A stretch of DNA of 64,000 nucleotides from Pasteurella canis (GTDB lineage Bacteria > Pseudomonadota > Gammaproteobacteria > Enterobacterales > Pasteurellaceae). The first letter of the stretch is position 1, and each line of letters starts with the position of its first letter. The stretch covers positions 434,001-498,000 of the forward strand of contig NZ_UGTV01000015.1 of assembly GCF_900454865.1 (NCBI RefSeq), written 5' to 3'. Both the position numbers and the translations under genes were made by a program. Below, one piece after another: positions 1-9,182 of this stretch. Under the pieces are notes generated by a model. It was not told the origin of the DNA. It did no database searches and was given only the letters and a program-made list of their open reading frames with translations.

Positions 1-711
1 ATAAATAACCGCAGCACCTAGCGTTCCACCTAACACAGCAATTGGTACATTACGTTCTGGATTTTCAACAACATCAGTATTAGCACAAGCAGATTCTAGC
101 CCTAAGAATGCCCATAATGTCATTGAAATTGAAACACCGATGGCTTCAAATGTTGGAACATTGTGTGGATTCCACGCACTAACGTACATTTCACCATCAA
201 ACCAATACCAACCAATTAAACAGATACCGACGACTGGAATAATGACACCCCAAATGGTAAATGAACTGATATTCCCCGTGATTCTTGCACCACCAAAGTT
301 TAATACTGTGGCTAACCATAAAGTAAAAATTGTCCATCCAGCAATGGCAGTCGGAGAGAGTGTTACCTCAAGTAGCTCTGAACCATAGCCTACAGCAGAT
401 ATTGCAATTGCGGTATTAGCAATAACAAGTGATACCCCATAGGTATAGTTTGCCATAAAGTTTCCTGCTTTACCGAAGGAATATTCAGCGTAGCCGCCCA
501 TCCCGCCAGATTTTTTACTGAACATCCCACATTGTGCGAAAGCATAAGCAAGTGCGGTTGATCCTACTGCTGTAACTAACCAAGAAACAATTGAAATTGT
601 ACCAATTTCAGCAAGTTTAGTTGGTAACATGATAATACCTGAACCCATCATGTTTACCATTGTAAGAATGGTGAGTTGGACAACGCCAATTTTATTATTT
701 TTTGCACTCAT
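1..711 (-). CDS. potE: Putrescine/ornithine antiporter PotE (N-terminal part; gene runs off the window)
   Basis: Inner-membrane APC-family transporter that exchanges ornithine for putrescine, partner of the inducible ornithine decarboxylase in acid resistance and polyamine supply. The first 237 codons are visible on the minus strand from the ATG at 709-711. The N-terminus reads MSAKNNKIGVVQLTILTMV, followed by the MGSGIIMLPTKLA segment typical of PotE, several hydrophobic helices, and ALGGTLGAAVIY-type sequence near the window edge. The gene lies 54 bases downstream of speF in the same direction, the usual speF-potE operon. The C-terminal half is outside the window. The family match is strong and the neighbour agrees. 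Confidence 0.93.
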   Translation of the reverse strand, partial: MSAKNNKIGVVQLTILTMVNMMGSGIIMLPTKLAEIGTISIVSWLVTAVGSTALAYAFAQCGMFSKKSGGMGGYAEYSFGKAGNFMANYTYGVSLVIANTAIAISAVGYGSELLEVTLSPTAIAGWTIFTLWLATVLNFGGARITGNISSFTIWGVIIPVVGICLIGWYWFDGEMYVSAWNPHNVPTFEAIGVSISMTLWAFLGLESACANTDVVENPERNVPIAVLGGTLGAAVIY

Positions 712-726
712 AATTTTGTCCTCACA

Positions 727-754
727 AAAGTGCGGTAGATTTATACCGCACTTT
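727..754. terminator. Inverted pair of uptake signal sequences between speF and potE
   Basis: AAAGTGCGGT (727-736) and ACCGCACTTT (745-754) form a 10-bp perfect stem with an 8-base loop. Paired DNA uptake sequences of this kind often act as intrinsic terminators in Pasteurellaceae. Here the pair lies inside the speF-potE operon, so it may reduce potE expression relative to speF rather than end the transcript. Confidence 0.6.
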
Positions 755-765
755 TAATTAATAGT

Positions 766-2928
766 TTAGTTTTCAGTTAATACATATCCATAAGCACGAG
801 TACGACCATCAGGATCTTTTTGTAAATAAACGCCTTGAATTTCTGGGGCAAAACCAGGTAATACGTTGATACCTTCTTCTAAAGCAAGGAAGTATTCTTG
901 CGCAGTTTTACTCCATTTTTCTCCTGGTACAACACAAAGAACACCTGGAGGATATGGTAAAGCACCTTCTGCAGCAATACGACCAACGATATCTGTTAAC
1001 GGAACAAGCTCGACTTTATTACGTACAAACTCAAGGTTAGCTTCATGTGGGTTCATTGCATATTCAGGTAATGTTGCTTTACGGAATAAGTTGCGTTGTA
1101 AAGTTTTCACATTACGGCTTACATAAAGATCGTGCATTTCTTGGCAGAGACGACGGATGGTATAGCCTTCATAACGTTCTTCATTATTTTTATAGACAGT
1201 TGGTAAAACATCTTTTAATAATGAATCGTTTTTAATGTGTTGTTCAAATGCAGCGATTTGAGCAACTAAGCTTTGCATTTTTGTTAGTGTTTCTGCTGGA
1301 GTTAATAAAAAGAGAATTGAATTTAAGTCACATTTCTCAGGAATAATGCCGTTTTCACGTAAATAGTTAGCTAAGATAGTTGCTGGCACACCGAAGCTTT
1401 CATATTCGCCTGTTTCAATGTCAATACCTGGTGTTGTTAACATGAATTTACAAGGGTCTACAAAATATTGATTATCGACATAACCTTCAAATTTATGCCA
1501 TTTATCTTCGGCATGGAATTTAAAGAATTCTAAGCTATTAGCCATTTCTTCAGTGTCATAATCTTGCCATTTTTTACCATTCACATAAGGTGGGATGAAT
1601 GGTTTGATTAAATCACAACTATTTAACACCATTTTACGGGCTTCAATACCAATTTTGACACAGTCATGCCATAAGCGGATACCTGCAGGAGTACCTTGGA
1701 TTCTTGCATTAACATCTAATGTTGCAAATAATGGATAGAATGGACTTGTTGAAGCATGTAACATAAAGGCATTATTGAAACGTTTATGATTACAATAACG
1801 ATCTTGTCCTTTGATGTGTTTATCTTTTTTATGGATTTGAGAGGCTTGTGAGAAACCTGCTTGTTGTTTATGAACAGATTGTGTAACAAAGATACCAGGA
1901 TCGTTTTCATTTAACTCTAATAATAATGGAGTACAATCTCTCATCATTGGAATGAATTGCTCATAGCCAACCCAAGCAGAGTCAAATAAGATGTAATCAC
2001 AAAGGTGACCAATTTTATCTACAACTTGACGTGCATTATAAATAGTACCGTCATAAGTACCTAATTGAATGACTGCAAGACGGAATGGACGTTTTTGGTT
2101 GAGTTTTTCTGGTGCGACTTCTTTGATTAATGATTTTAAATAATCCTCATCAAAGCAATGACTATCAATACCACCAATGAAGCCAAATGGATTACGTGCG
2201 GTCTCTAAATAAATTGGTGTAGCACCAGCTTGGACAAGTGCACCATGATGGATTGATTTATGGTTATTTCGGTCGAAAAGAACTAAATCGCCTGGAGTAA
2301 GTAAGGCATTAGTGACGACTTTGTTTGCAGAAGATGTACCATTTAATACAAAGTAGGTTTTGTCTGCATTAAAAACTTGGGCCGCGTGTTTTTGGGCATC
2401 ACATGCCGCACCTTCATGAATGAGTAAGTCACCTAATTTCACATCCGCATTACAAATATCGGAACGGAAAATATTTTCACCGTAAAAGTCATATAAGTAA
2501 CGTCCAGCAGGGTGCTTACGGAAATATTGTCCGCCTTGATGTCCTGGACAATCAAATGCAGAATTTCCCATTTCGACATATTCACTTAACATTTTGAAAA
2601 ATGGCGGTAGCACTTTTTCTTCATAAAGGTGTGCTGCTGTTTCAATTTGACGGCTGTATAAAGTGATATCATAATTGTTTAGATCTTGAACATGATAGAC
2701 TTTATCAAAGAGTTTAGGGTCGAGAAATTGACCTTCTGTTACAGCGACAAAAACAGGAATATTAAACTTAGTTGCACGAATCTCATCAATATAATCATTA
2801 ATATCTTCGGCACTCAACACAACTGCTGCTACATCAGTAAAATCTGTTTCTTGAACAGAAACTAATGCTCTTGTTGTATTAAAGTAAGGTTGAATTAATG
2901 GACTATATGCAATTTTAAAATTTAACAT
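766..2928 (-). CDS. speF: Inducible ornithine decarboxylase SpeF
   Basis: PLP-dependent decarboxylase (EC 4.1.1.17) converting ornithine to putrescine in the cytoplasm. At 720 residues it has the usual length of the bacterial fold-type I ornithine/lysine/arginine decarboxylases. It shows the N-terminal wing domain, the conserved CPGHQGG region near residue 127, the SANKVV helix, and the PLP-lysine motif SVHKQQAG near residue 355. The start has a strong ribosome binding site (AAGGAG, 7 bases upstream on the minus strand). potE follows, and a SpeFL-type leader ORF precedes it at 3230-3391, so control by ornithine-dependent ribosome arrest is likely. The constitutive SpeC paralogue is less likely given potE and the leader. 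Confidence 0.96.
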   Translation of the reverse strand: MLNFKIAYSPLIQPYFNTTRALVSVQETDFTDVAAVVLSAEDINDYIDEIRATKFNIPVFVAVTEGQFLDPKLFDKVYHVQDLNNYDITLYSRQIETAAHLYEEKVLPPFFKMLSEYVEMGNSAFDCPGHQGGQYFRKHPAGRYLYDFYGENIFRSDICNADVKLGDLLIHEGAACDAQKHAAQVFNADKTYFVLNGTSSANKVVTNALLTPGDLVLFDRNNHKSIHHGALVQAGATPIYLETARNPFGFIGGIDSHCFDEDYLKSLIKEVAPEKLNQKRPFRLAVIQLGTYDGTIYNARQVVDKIGHLCDYILFDSAWVGYEQFIPMMRDCTPLLLELNENDPGIFVTQSVHKQQAGFSQASQIHKKDKHIKGQDRYCNHKRFNNAFMLHASTSPFYPLFATLDVNARIQGTPAGIRLWHDCVKIGIEARKMVLNSCDLIKPFIPPYVNGKKWQDYDTEEMANSLEFFKFHAEDKWHKFEGYVDNQYFVDPCKFMLTTPGIDIETGEYESFGVPATILANYLRENGIIPEKCDLNSILFLLTPAETLTKMQSLVAQIAAFEQHIKNDSLLKDVLPTVYKNNEERYEGYTIRRLCQEMHDLYVSRNVKTLQRNLFRKATLPEYAMNPHEANLEFVRNKVELVPLTDIVGRIAAEGALPYPPGVLCVVPGEKWSKTAQEYFLALEEGINVLPGFAPEIQGVYLQKDPDGRTRAYGYVLTEN

Positions 2929-3229
2929 AAATGACTCCTTATTTATTTTTTTCTGGTAATAGAATCCCCTCTGTTATTATTTAATAACAGAATAGAATTT
3001 TACGCATAATTTAATTAATTCTATTTTCATTATTCTTAATAAATAATAAAAATTGAAATTAATAATTTATTCGTATTTTAAAATCGGTTTGTGATTTTTA
3101 AATATAACAATGATGTATAAGAAATATAGTGAATGTTTCTTATGAATACAGTTATATTTAATAATGATAAGCTATTACGCGCATGCAAGTACGAGTACAA
3201 GCACGAACATATACTTAACAGGAATACGC
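2929..3229 (-). promoter_or_regulatory. speF untranslated leader downstream of speFL
   Basis: About 300 bases separate the leader ORF stop from the speF start. The part next to speFL (3181-3229) is C/G-richer and carries a twofold repeat of the form CAAG-Y-ACGA at about 3186 and 3198 plus GCATGC; the rest is very AT-rich. In E. coli the equivalent segment is where Rho terminates unless SpeFL stalls. I see no classical intrinsic terminator, so a Rho mechanism is the simplest reading, but this is inferred from the family. Confidence 0.55.
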
Positions 3230-3391
3230 TCAACGAGCGTCGTTGTATGCGGATATTTGCGAGTTAAAAATTGAATAAGAGAAACAAGAACGATGTGAAG
3301 GCATCATGATATGTCTTGTTCTACGAATGTGGGCCATAATGGATCGCCCTTTATCTGGGTGATATTCTTTGTAGTAGTCATGTATTAGCAT
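3230..3391 (-). CDS. speFL: SpeFL, ornithine-sensing arrest leader peptide of speF
   Basis: Short ORF of 53 codons on the minus strand, ATG at 3389-3391, TGA at 3230-3232. It has a good ribosome binding site (GGAGAG about 5 bases before the ATG). Residues 19-35 read MAHIRRTRHIMMPSHRS, aligning with the E. coli SpeFL core (PHIRRT-HIM--HR-S), and it ends in NDAR where E. coli ends in FNAR. In E. coli, SpeFL binds ornithine in the ribosome exit tunnel, arrests at its stop codon and thereby induces speF-potE. Position, core motif and C-terminus all fit that role. The extra residues 1-18 are unusual: initiation at Met19 would give a 35-residue peptide close to the E. coli length, but Met1 has the better binding site. 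Confidence 0.85.
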   Translation of the reverse strand: MLIHDYYKEYHPDKGRSIMAHIRRTRHIMMPSHRSCFSYSIFNSQISAYNDAR

Positions 3392-3513
3392 AAAACTCTC
3401 CAATTATCTTTATTTAACATCAGATTGCTTTGCCTTAATTTTTAAACGTAGGATTTACGTGTCTTATATTCTATGCTTTTTTTTATAATTTTCAATATTC
3501 TTTTTTTATTATT

Positions 3514-3529
3514 TGTGATGTATATCACC
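3514..3529 (-). promoter_or_regulatory. Probable CRP site upstream of speFL-speF
   Basis: TGTGATGTATATCACC matches the CRP consensus TGTGA-N6-TCACA at 9 of 10 defined bases. It lies about 125 bases upstream of the speFL start in otherwise featureless AT-rich DNA. Which gene it serves is an inference; the convergent end of the M16 protease gene makes speFL-speF the only nearby promoter user. Confidence 0.5.
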
Positions 3530-3609
3530 TTTTTTATACATTTAATTTTTTATTAACATTTTTTTAAATTAATTAACAGTGATTTATTTCTCTATGTTTT
3601 AATATATTA

Positions 3610-3644
3610 TTCCCGCTTTTTTATATCAATATAAAGAGCGGGAA
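3610..3644 (-). terminator. Terminator after the M16 protease gene
   Basis: TTCCCGCT (3610-3617) pairs with AGCGGGAA (3637-3644), extended by an inner TATAT/ATATA pairing. It lies 25 bases beyond the protease stop codon. The U-tract on the minus strand is weak. Confidence 0.55.
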
Positions 3645-3668
3645 TGTTTTATATAATTTAAATATATA

Positions 3669-6440
3669 TTAAGGTGTTAATGTTGCTTGAAAACGAGCAG
3701 AAGGATGTAAAATTTTCCGTACGATATCATCAATTTTATTTTTATGTGAGAGTTGCTCTAATTTTTGATAGAGATAGATTCCTTCTGTACTATTCGTGTG
3801 CCAAAAACTCTGCTCAATAATAGCCGCAATTGAAACTAAAGAATCAAATTGTTGCTTAATTTGTGTATGCTTTTCATTCACTTTCTTTTGTAATAAAGAC
3901 GATTCAACACCATTGCGCATCATTTCATCTAAGATTTGGTGAGTTTTTGCCGTCAGCTCTTGCACGCGTTCTGGCGCACAGCTAAATTCAATTTTTCCTT
4001 CCAAGTAATCCTGATCCTTATCTTGTCCAAACCAACTATTTACAGCATAGATCCCCGAGGATTGTTCACGCAAAGCAAGACGCAATTTTTCTTGCAAAAT
4101 ATCACCTAGTAAATCTAATTGATATTGTAATTCAGGTTGCCATTGATTTTGAGTGCTCAGATAAATTTCTACTTCTGCACGAGGTTCTCCTAAACCATGC
4201 ATCACAAATGGTTTATTTGGTGTTTTCGGTGACACATCATAAGTTTGACGGCTTTGAGTGTTGACTTGAATAGATGCTAAATAAGTTTTAGCTAATGCTT
4301 CGACTTGTTTCTGGCTAATATCACCAATGATAAAGTAAGTAAAATCAGTTTTACCTAACACTGCATGTTGATAGAAGTCGGTCAATTGTTTTGCCGAGAA
4401 AGAGAGTAATTCTTGGCGAGTTGAGTTATAAACCGTCGCAATATTTGGATAGCGCAGCGCAGAAACTTTTTGGATGAACTCTGTTTCTTTATCTATTTGA
4501 CGGAAATAATCTATCGTTTCTTTTTTATAACGTTCAAGTACTTGTTCGGTGACTGCTGTACCTTGTAGCTTTAATCGAAACAATTTCAATAAATCGTCAA
4601 GTTGTTCTGTTTTACCTACTGCTGTAAAACCCTGTTTATAATCGTCAACAATAGTTGCTAATGCAATTGGGCTCTGACTAAACAATTGATTAATATCAGA
4701 GAGGGTTAGATTACCTACACCAGAATCGTCAGTTAATGTGACTGCTGTTTTGAAAAGATGATAGTCTTTAGAAGAGACCGAACGTAATCCTCCGTTTGTA
4801 ATTGCTTTAAAATAAACTTGATTTGGAGTTTTATCACTATAGTGATAAATTAATTTACTCCCATTTTCTAATTGATATTCTGTAATATCGCCTTTTTGCC
4901 AATATTTATATTTTTTGATTTCCCCACTTGCGATATTGATTGCTGGCATTTCTGCTTTTTGTTTTTGTTGTACCCAGTTATGTTGAGGGGTAGTAATTGT
5001 TTTCTGCCACATTTTTTCTACATCATTCTGTTTTAATAACAATGTTGTAGCAGGGTAGGGCTGGGTGATTAACAATAATTTTGCTTGGATATCTAATAAT
5101 CGTTTAAATTGTTGGTTAATGTCATCCAGCGTAATATCTTGTAAAAAACGTTGGTTGAGACGATAGCGATCTTCATTACTCACGACGATTTGGTTATTCG
5201 CAGCAGATATAATGAGGTCATCAGCTATTTTTAAACTGCCCGATTTGATTGTTCGTTGTTTTTCATTGAGCTTAACTAAACGAGAGATTTCTTGCTGGAA
5301 CTCTTGCTCAGAGAAACCATGTTGCTTGATCTCCGCGATAAATGAAAATAAAGACTGTGTTACTTTTTGATAGTCAGTATCAAAAAGTTGTAATAAGAAA
5401 ATGTTTTGTAAGGTTTCTTTGCCTAAATGAGCTCGATAGAAATTGGCTGATTCTATGTTTTGATTTTCTACCTGTTCCCAAGTTTGTAAGCGTAAATTAG
5501 TTAAGCGGATTAAAATTTGTTGAATTAAGTCTTGTTTATAAGACGCCAGTGTATTTTTTTCTTTAAATGTTTCAAAAAAACTCAGTTCTATTGTTGGAAT
5601 ATTTGTCCCCTTTTCTGAGATACTAGCAAGCCGCCATTGATTTACTAGTGGGATAGAAAAATCAATTTTTTGTAATGGTGTTTCACTGATTGGATTAACA
5701 ATATTAAGCTGCTCTTTTAACAAGGAAGTGACTTCTTTTGGCTTAATGTCACCAACAATAATGACTGACATATTATCAGGGCGATACCATTTATGATAAA
5801 AATCGGCGACACGTTGTCTAGATATATTGCGGATAATATTCATATCGCCAATTGGATCACGTAAAACGTAACGAGAACCAGCCATTTCAACCGCACTTTT
5901 TTTATCGCCTAAACGTAGCATTGGACTTAAGCGACGTCGCCATTCTTCTTGTACAATACCTCGTTCATTATCTAAGTCTTTTTGTAAGATAGTTAGGTTG
6001 TGCATCCACTCATTTAACACATCAAAAGCTAATGCAAGACTCTTATTATCATTTTTATCTAAGTTCAGAGTATAAACCGTATTTTCAAAATCTGTGAACG
6101 CATTAATATCACGAGCAAATTTCATACCTAATTTTTCAAGGGCATTAATAATTTGATTCTCGGGGAATTTTTTTGAACCATTAAATGCCATGTGCTCAAC
6201 TAAATGTGCAATGCCTTTTTGATCGTCATCTTCATGCATAGAACCTGCGTTCACCACTAAACGAATATAGACTCGATTAGCAGGATCAGGATTTTGCATA
6301 ACATAATAAGTTAAACCATTTTCTAGCTTGCCATGTTGAATACTGTGATCAAAGGGCAATTGTTCAGAATGAGTTTGAGTTGTCGAGTGACAAGCGAATA
6401 AAAACAAAAATGCACTTAAAAGTGCGGTTAGTTTTTTCAT
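3669..6440 (-). CDS. pqqL: PqqL/FusC-type periplasmic M16 zinc protease
   Basis: Zinc metalloprotease of the pitrilysin (M16) family, 923 residues, the two-half PqqL type. The inverted zinc motif HLVEH is at residues 79-83, with the supporting ERGIVQEE helix around 159-166. The N-terminus is a signal peptide; LFAC at residues 14-17 could be a lipobox, giving a lipoprotein, although Phe at -2 is atypical. The gene is 78 bases downstream of a YddB/FusA-type TonB receptor. This pairing defines the 'protease-associated import' loci in which a receptor brings a small protein into the periplasm and the protease degrades it, as FusA/FusC does for plant ferredoxin. The actual substrate here is unknown. 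Fur control is likely through the shared upstream promoter. The name pqqL is historical; no PQQ role is implied. Confidence 0.88.
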   Translation of the reverse strand: MKKLTALLSAFLFLFACHSTTQTHSEQLPFDHSIQHGKLENGLTYYVMQNPDPANRVYIRLVVNAGSMHEDDDQKGIAHLVEHMAFNGSKKFPENQIINALEKLGMKFARDINAFTDFENTVYTLNLDKNDNKSLALAFDVLNEWMHNLTILQKDLDNERGIVQEEWRRRLSPMLRLGDKKSAVEMAGSRYVLRDPIGDMNIIRNISRQRVADFYHKWYRPDNMSVIIVGDIKPKEVTSLLKEQLNIVNPISETPLQKIDFSIPLVNQWRLASISEKGTNIPTIELSFFETFKEKNTLASYKQDLIQQILIRLTNLRLQTWEQVENQNIESANFYRAHLGKETLQNIFLLQLFDTDYQKVTQSLFSFIAEIKQHGFSEQEFQQEISRLVKLNEKQRTIKSGSLKIADDLIISAANNQIVVSNEDRYRLNQRFLQDITLDDINQQFKRLLDIQAKLLLITQPYPATTLLLKQNDVEKMWQKTITTPQHNWVQQKQKAEMPAINIASGEIKKYKYWQKGDITEYQLENGSKLIYHYSDKTPNQVYFKAITNGGLRSVSSKDYHLFKTAVTLTDDSGVGNLTLSDINQLFSQSPIALATIVDDYKQGFTAVGKTEQLDDLLKLFRLKLQGTAVTEQVLERYKKETIDYFRQIDKETEFIQKVSALRYPNIATVYNSTRQELLSFSAKQLTDFYQHAVLGKTDFTYFIIGDISQKQVEALAKTYLASIQVNTQSRQTYDVSPKTPNKPFVMHGLGEPRAEVEIYLSTQNQWQPELQYQLDLLGDILQEKLRLALREQSSGIYAVNSWFGQDKDQDYLEGKIEFSCAPERVQELTAKTHQILDEMMRNGVESSLLQKKVNEKHTQIKQQFDSLVSIAAIIEQSFWHTNSTEGIYLYQKLEQLSHKNKIDDIVRKILHPSARFQATLTP

Positions 6441-6466
6441 TATTTTTACCTAATGTAGAAACAGTA

Positions 6467-6500
6467 AAATCTACGTATTATAAACATAACACGTAGATTT
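6467..6500 (-). terminator. Stem-loop between TonB receptor and M16 protease
   Basis: AAATCTACGT (6467-6476) pairs with ACGTAGATTT (6491-6500) around a 14-base AT-rich loop. On the minus strand it is followed by only a short U-run, so it is more likely an attenuator or mRNA-stabilising hairpin than a full stop between the two genes. Confidence 0.5.
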
Positions 6501-6518
6501 TTTGTGAGAAAAGGTTAT

Positions 6519-8957
6519 TTAAAATTCATAACCTACTTCAAGCCAGAACTCACGACCAGGGGTGTAGATGCTATATTCGGATGTGCTTGAAATAGAAACA
6601 GAGCGAATTTTTCGTGTTTTATTTAAGACATTCAGAATATCAGCTTGAACATAGATATTATGTTTACCTGCAAATTTAGGTTGCCAGCGAATACTTGAGT
6701 CCCATTGTGTGTGTGTTCCATAGTCAAAAGTACGGAAACGAGGAATACCATCTGGATGATTTATATCAAGCTCATCATACCCTTTAATAGGTGCTTTAAT
6801 ATACACTTTATTTGACCAAGTTAAATCCCAACTAGGCATAGCCATATCAAGACCTAAACGAGCAATCCAGTCTTCAGTATTTGAATTTACTTTTTGTTGC
6901 ATGGTTTTGCGATTCATTAAGCGTCCATCCAAATACACAGGATCATTTGGATTGAGTGAGTTTGCTAAGTCAGCTCGTTTTGTTTTTAGCCAATCGAATC
7001 CTAATGATGCATTCCAGTAAGTTTTCCCTAACTGCCAAGGCTCAATATTATTGATTTGGATAGTGTGGATATCTACTTTATAATTATTCGAATTACTATA
7101 GTATTTGGCATATTCAGGACGACCTGTCTTATTGATTTGTTTACGTTTTAAAGTTATGCGGTTTTTGTTTTCACGGTGGATATAGCCTAACTTAAATAAC
7201 AAGTTACGATATTCTTGCTCAAAGCTTAAGCTTAATTCGTCAGCATAAGGCGTTTTTAAGCGACCAGATAATTGGAAATCGCGAATATTGGTCGTATCTC
7301 GATTAATTTTTAAAATTTCATTAGTCAATTTTAGTGAAGCAAAAGAACGTCCATAATAGCGGTTCAAACCTAAACTTAAACGGGTTTCTTCTAGAGGCTT
7401 AAATCTTGCAACAAAACGAGGCGCGATATTATTATTTTTTAAATAATCATCACGTTCAAAACGAATACCTGGACGTAATTCAAATTTTTTCCAGCTAATT
7501 AAGTCTTCAATATATAAGGCAACATTCTGGTAACGCGTTTTGGCATTCCCTTTAGGTATAATAGAAGTGGTAGAGCCATCGTTATTCGGATACCAAGTAA
7601 TATTAGAGTCTCCTAATTGTGCTTCACCTATTCTAGAATAAACATCTTTAGGACGATAGAATTTATATCGTGTAAATTGATAAATTCCACCCAATGAAAT
7701 AGAGTGGGTGAATGAGCCCAAATCAAAGGGTTCAAAGGCATATTCGGTAGAATAATGGAGGTTTTGTTGTGTCAGTTGACTATCTCCATAACCCCCTTTT
7801 TCATAATCATATAATATGTCGTAGTTATCATCCATTACACTCACTGTGTCTACGTGATTAGAACTGGAATTGCGTTTATCTTTAAAATGATCGTAGGCTA
7901 AGGTATTTGTCCAAACACCAGAGTTAAAGCTACGAATCCAAGCTAATGTTGCACCAAATGCTTTATGGTAGTCAGATACGTTACTATTTACATTGGTTTG
8001 AGAATATTTTTCTTCTCGATAATTGGAATAACGGGTACTCAGTTCTAAACGATTATTATCATTAATTGTCCAGTTAAAATTTAAAAGAGCATTATCAGAA
8101 TCACGAGTATGTGCTTGTTGGTGTAATTGTGCTTCTGTAGAGAAGCCGATGAGACGATATTGATCAATACGTGAGGTACGGCGGCTTAATCCAAACACTA
8201 ATCCTAAGTTATCAGTTAATCCTTTTTCAGTAACTAAGCTAAAATTATGTTTTGTATATTTAGGTTGTAAATCAGTTGCACCATCCAACCCTGGACGGAC
8301 TTTGTTTAACACTTTTTTTGAGTCGCCACTTTCTACAAGTTTGCCCCATGAGGAATCAGTTGTGCGATATTTTAATTTAATACCATCTTTACCACTGTAT
8401 TGTTTTGTTTTTGCAATGACAGCTCCCCCAGTAAATCCACCAAGACTAGCAGAGATATTACTGTCTTGTACTTCAACTTTCGATAACATATTTGCATCAA
8501 AGAAATAAGCTTGAGTATGTGAGATGCCAGGTAAAGTTTGCATTGCACCATCAAATAATTCACTTTCAATTGTTAAATCATTATTAACATTCACATTATC
8601 TACAAAGTAAGCTGTTTGGTTTGTATCTGCACCATTAATGGAAATATTTTCGGGTTTGATTTCACCGCGTTGTAATCCATTTTGATCGCTATTTTCATAA
8701 CGTACATGTGGATTTGACCGTAAATAATCAGTAATGTTGCCATTAGTGACAGGTGTTTTTTTCATATCATCCTGACTCACACTTTGTGTTGATGTCATTG
8801 ATTTATTTTGATCACCGTATACAACAATTTCAGTTAGTATATTGCTTTTTTCTTGGCTTTCTTTTTTTGTATCAGTTTCTGCATGAACAGGTGTGATAGC
8901 TGCACAGACCAAAATTGCAATAAGTCCTTTCTTAAATGTTTTTAATTGCGCGTCCAT
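6519..8957 (-). CDS. yddB: YddB/FusA-type TonB-dependent outer-membrane receptor
   Basis: Outer-membrane, TonB-driven receptor of 812 residues. A signal peptide ends near VHA (residues 24-26), a TonB-box-like EIVVYG follows at about residue 43, then the plug domain ([39 protein letters not shown]) and a long beta-barrel ending in an aromatic C-terminus (GYEF). The plug wording matches E. coli YddB closely. It precedes the PqqL-type protease, and a consensus Fur box stands 22-42 bases upstream, so iron-repressed expression is expected. In Pectobacterium the homologous FusA imports ferredoxin; in an animal-associated Pasteurellaceae a host or competitor protein would be the analogous cargo, which is inference. 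Confidence 0.9.
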   Translation of the reverse strand: MDAQLKTFKKGLIAILVCAAITPVHAETDTKKESQEKSNILTEIVVYGDQNKSMTSTQSVSQDDMKKTPVTNGNITDYLRSNPHVRYENSDQNGLQRGEIKPENISINGADTNQTAYFVDNVNVNNDLTIESELFDGAMQTLPGISHTQAYFFDANMLSKVEVQDSNISASLGGFTGGAVIAKTKQYSGKDGIKLKYRTTDSSWGKLVESGDSKKVLNKVRPGLDGATDLQPKYTKHNFSLVTEKGLTDNLGLVFGLSRRTSRIDQYRLIGFSTEAQLHQQAHTRDSDNALLNFNWTINDNNRLELSTRYSNYREEKYSQTNVNSNVSDYHKAFGATLAWIRSFNSGVWTNTLAYDHFKDKRNSSSNHVDTVSVMDDNYDILYDYEKGGYGDSQLTQQNLHYSTEYAFEPFDLGSFTHSISLGGIYQFTRYKFYRPKDVYSRIGEAQLGDSNITWYPNNDGSTTSIIPKGNAKTRYQNVALYIEDLISWKKFELRPGIRFERDDYLKNNNIAPRFVARFKPLEETRLSLGLNRYYGRSFASLKLTNEILKINRDTTNIRDFQLSGRLKTPYADELSLSFEQEYRNLLFKLGYIHRENKNRITLKRKQINKTGRPEYAKYYSNSNNYKVDIHTIQINNIEPWQLGKTYWNASLGFDWLKTKRADLANSLNPNDPVYLDGRLMNRKTMQQKVNSNTEDWIARLGLDMAMPSWDLTWSNKVYIKAPIKGYDELDINHPDGIPRFRTFDYGTHTQWDSSIRWQPKFAGKHNIYVQADILNVLNKTRKIRSVSISSTSEYSIYTPGREFWLEVGYEF

Positions 8958-8979
8958 TTTTTTATTCTCTTTTTTATTG

Positions 8980-9000
8980 AATTGATAACGATTATCAATT
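8980..9000. promoter_or_regulatory. Fur box upstream of the TonB receptor/protease operon
   Basis: The sequence AATTGATAACG-ATTATCAATT is a near-perfect palindrome that matches the Fur core (GATAAnGATTATC). It stands 22 bases upstream of the receptor ATG. A further degenerate half-site (TAATCATTATCAA) lies at about 9066-9078. Confidence 0.8.
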
Positions 9001-9182
9001 TTATTTTTATTTTTGCTTTTTGCAAAGAAAAAAATGAATAAAAATATAACAAGTTGTTTAAAGTTTAATCATTATCAAATTTTTTTAAAAAATAGACTAT
9101 AGACTATACTGACAATCTCATCAAAATCCTGTGGATTATGGTATGCTTTAGCATAATTTTTAGATAAGAAAGAGTATTCTAT

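Noticed and set aside
140-388. 82-codon plus-strand ORF at the window start
   Set aside because: Antisense to the clear potE coding sequence; no ribosome binding site or recognisable family.
3185-3207. Short tandem CAAGYACGA repeat as a CRISPR or integration repeat
   Set aside because: Only two short imperfect copies, no spacers; better seen as part of the speF leader.
3392-3513. Possible promoter or second small ORF upstream of speFL
   Set aside because: Only AT-rich sequence; several poor -10-like hexamers but no pairing that stands out.
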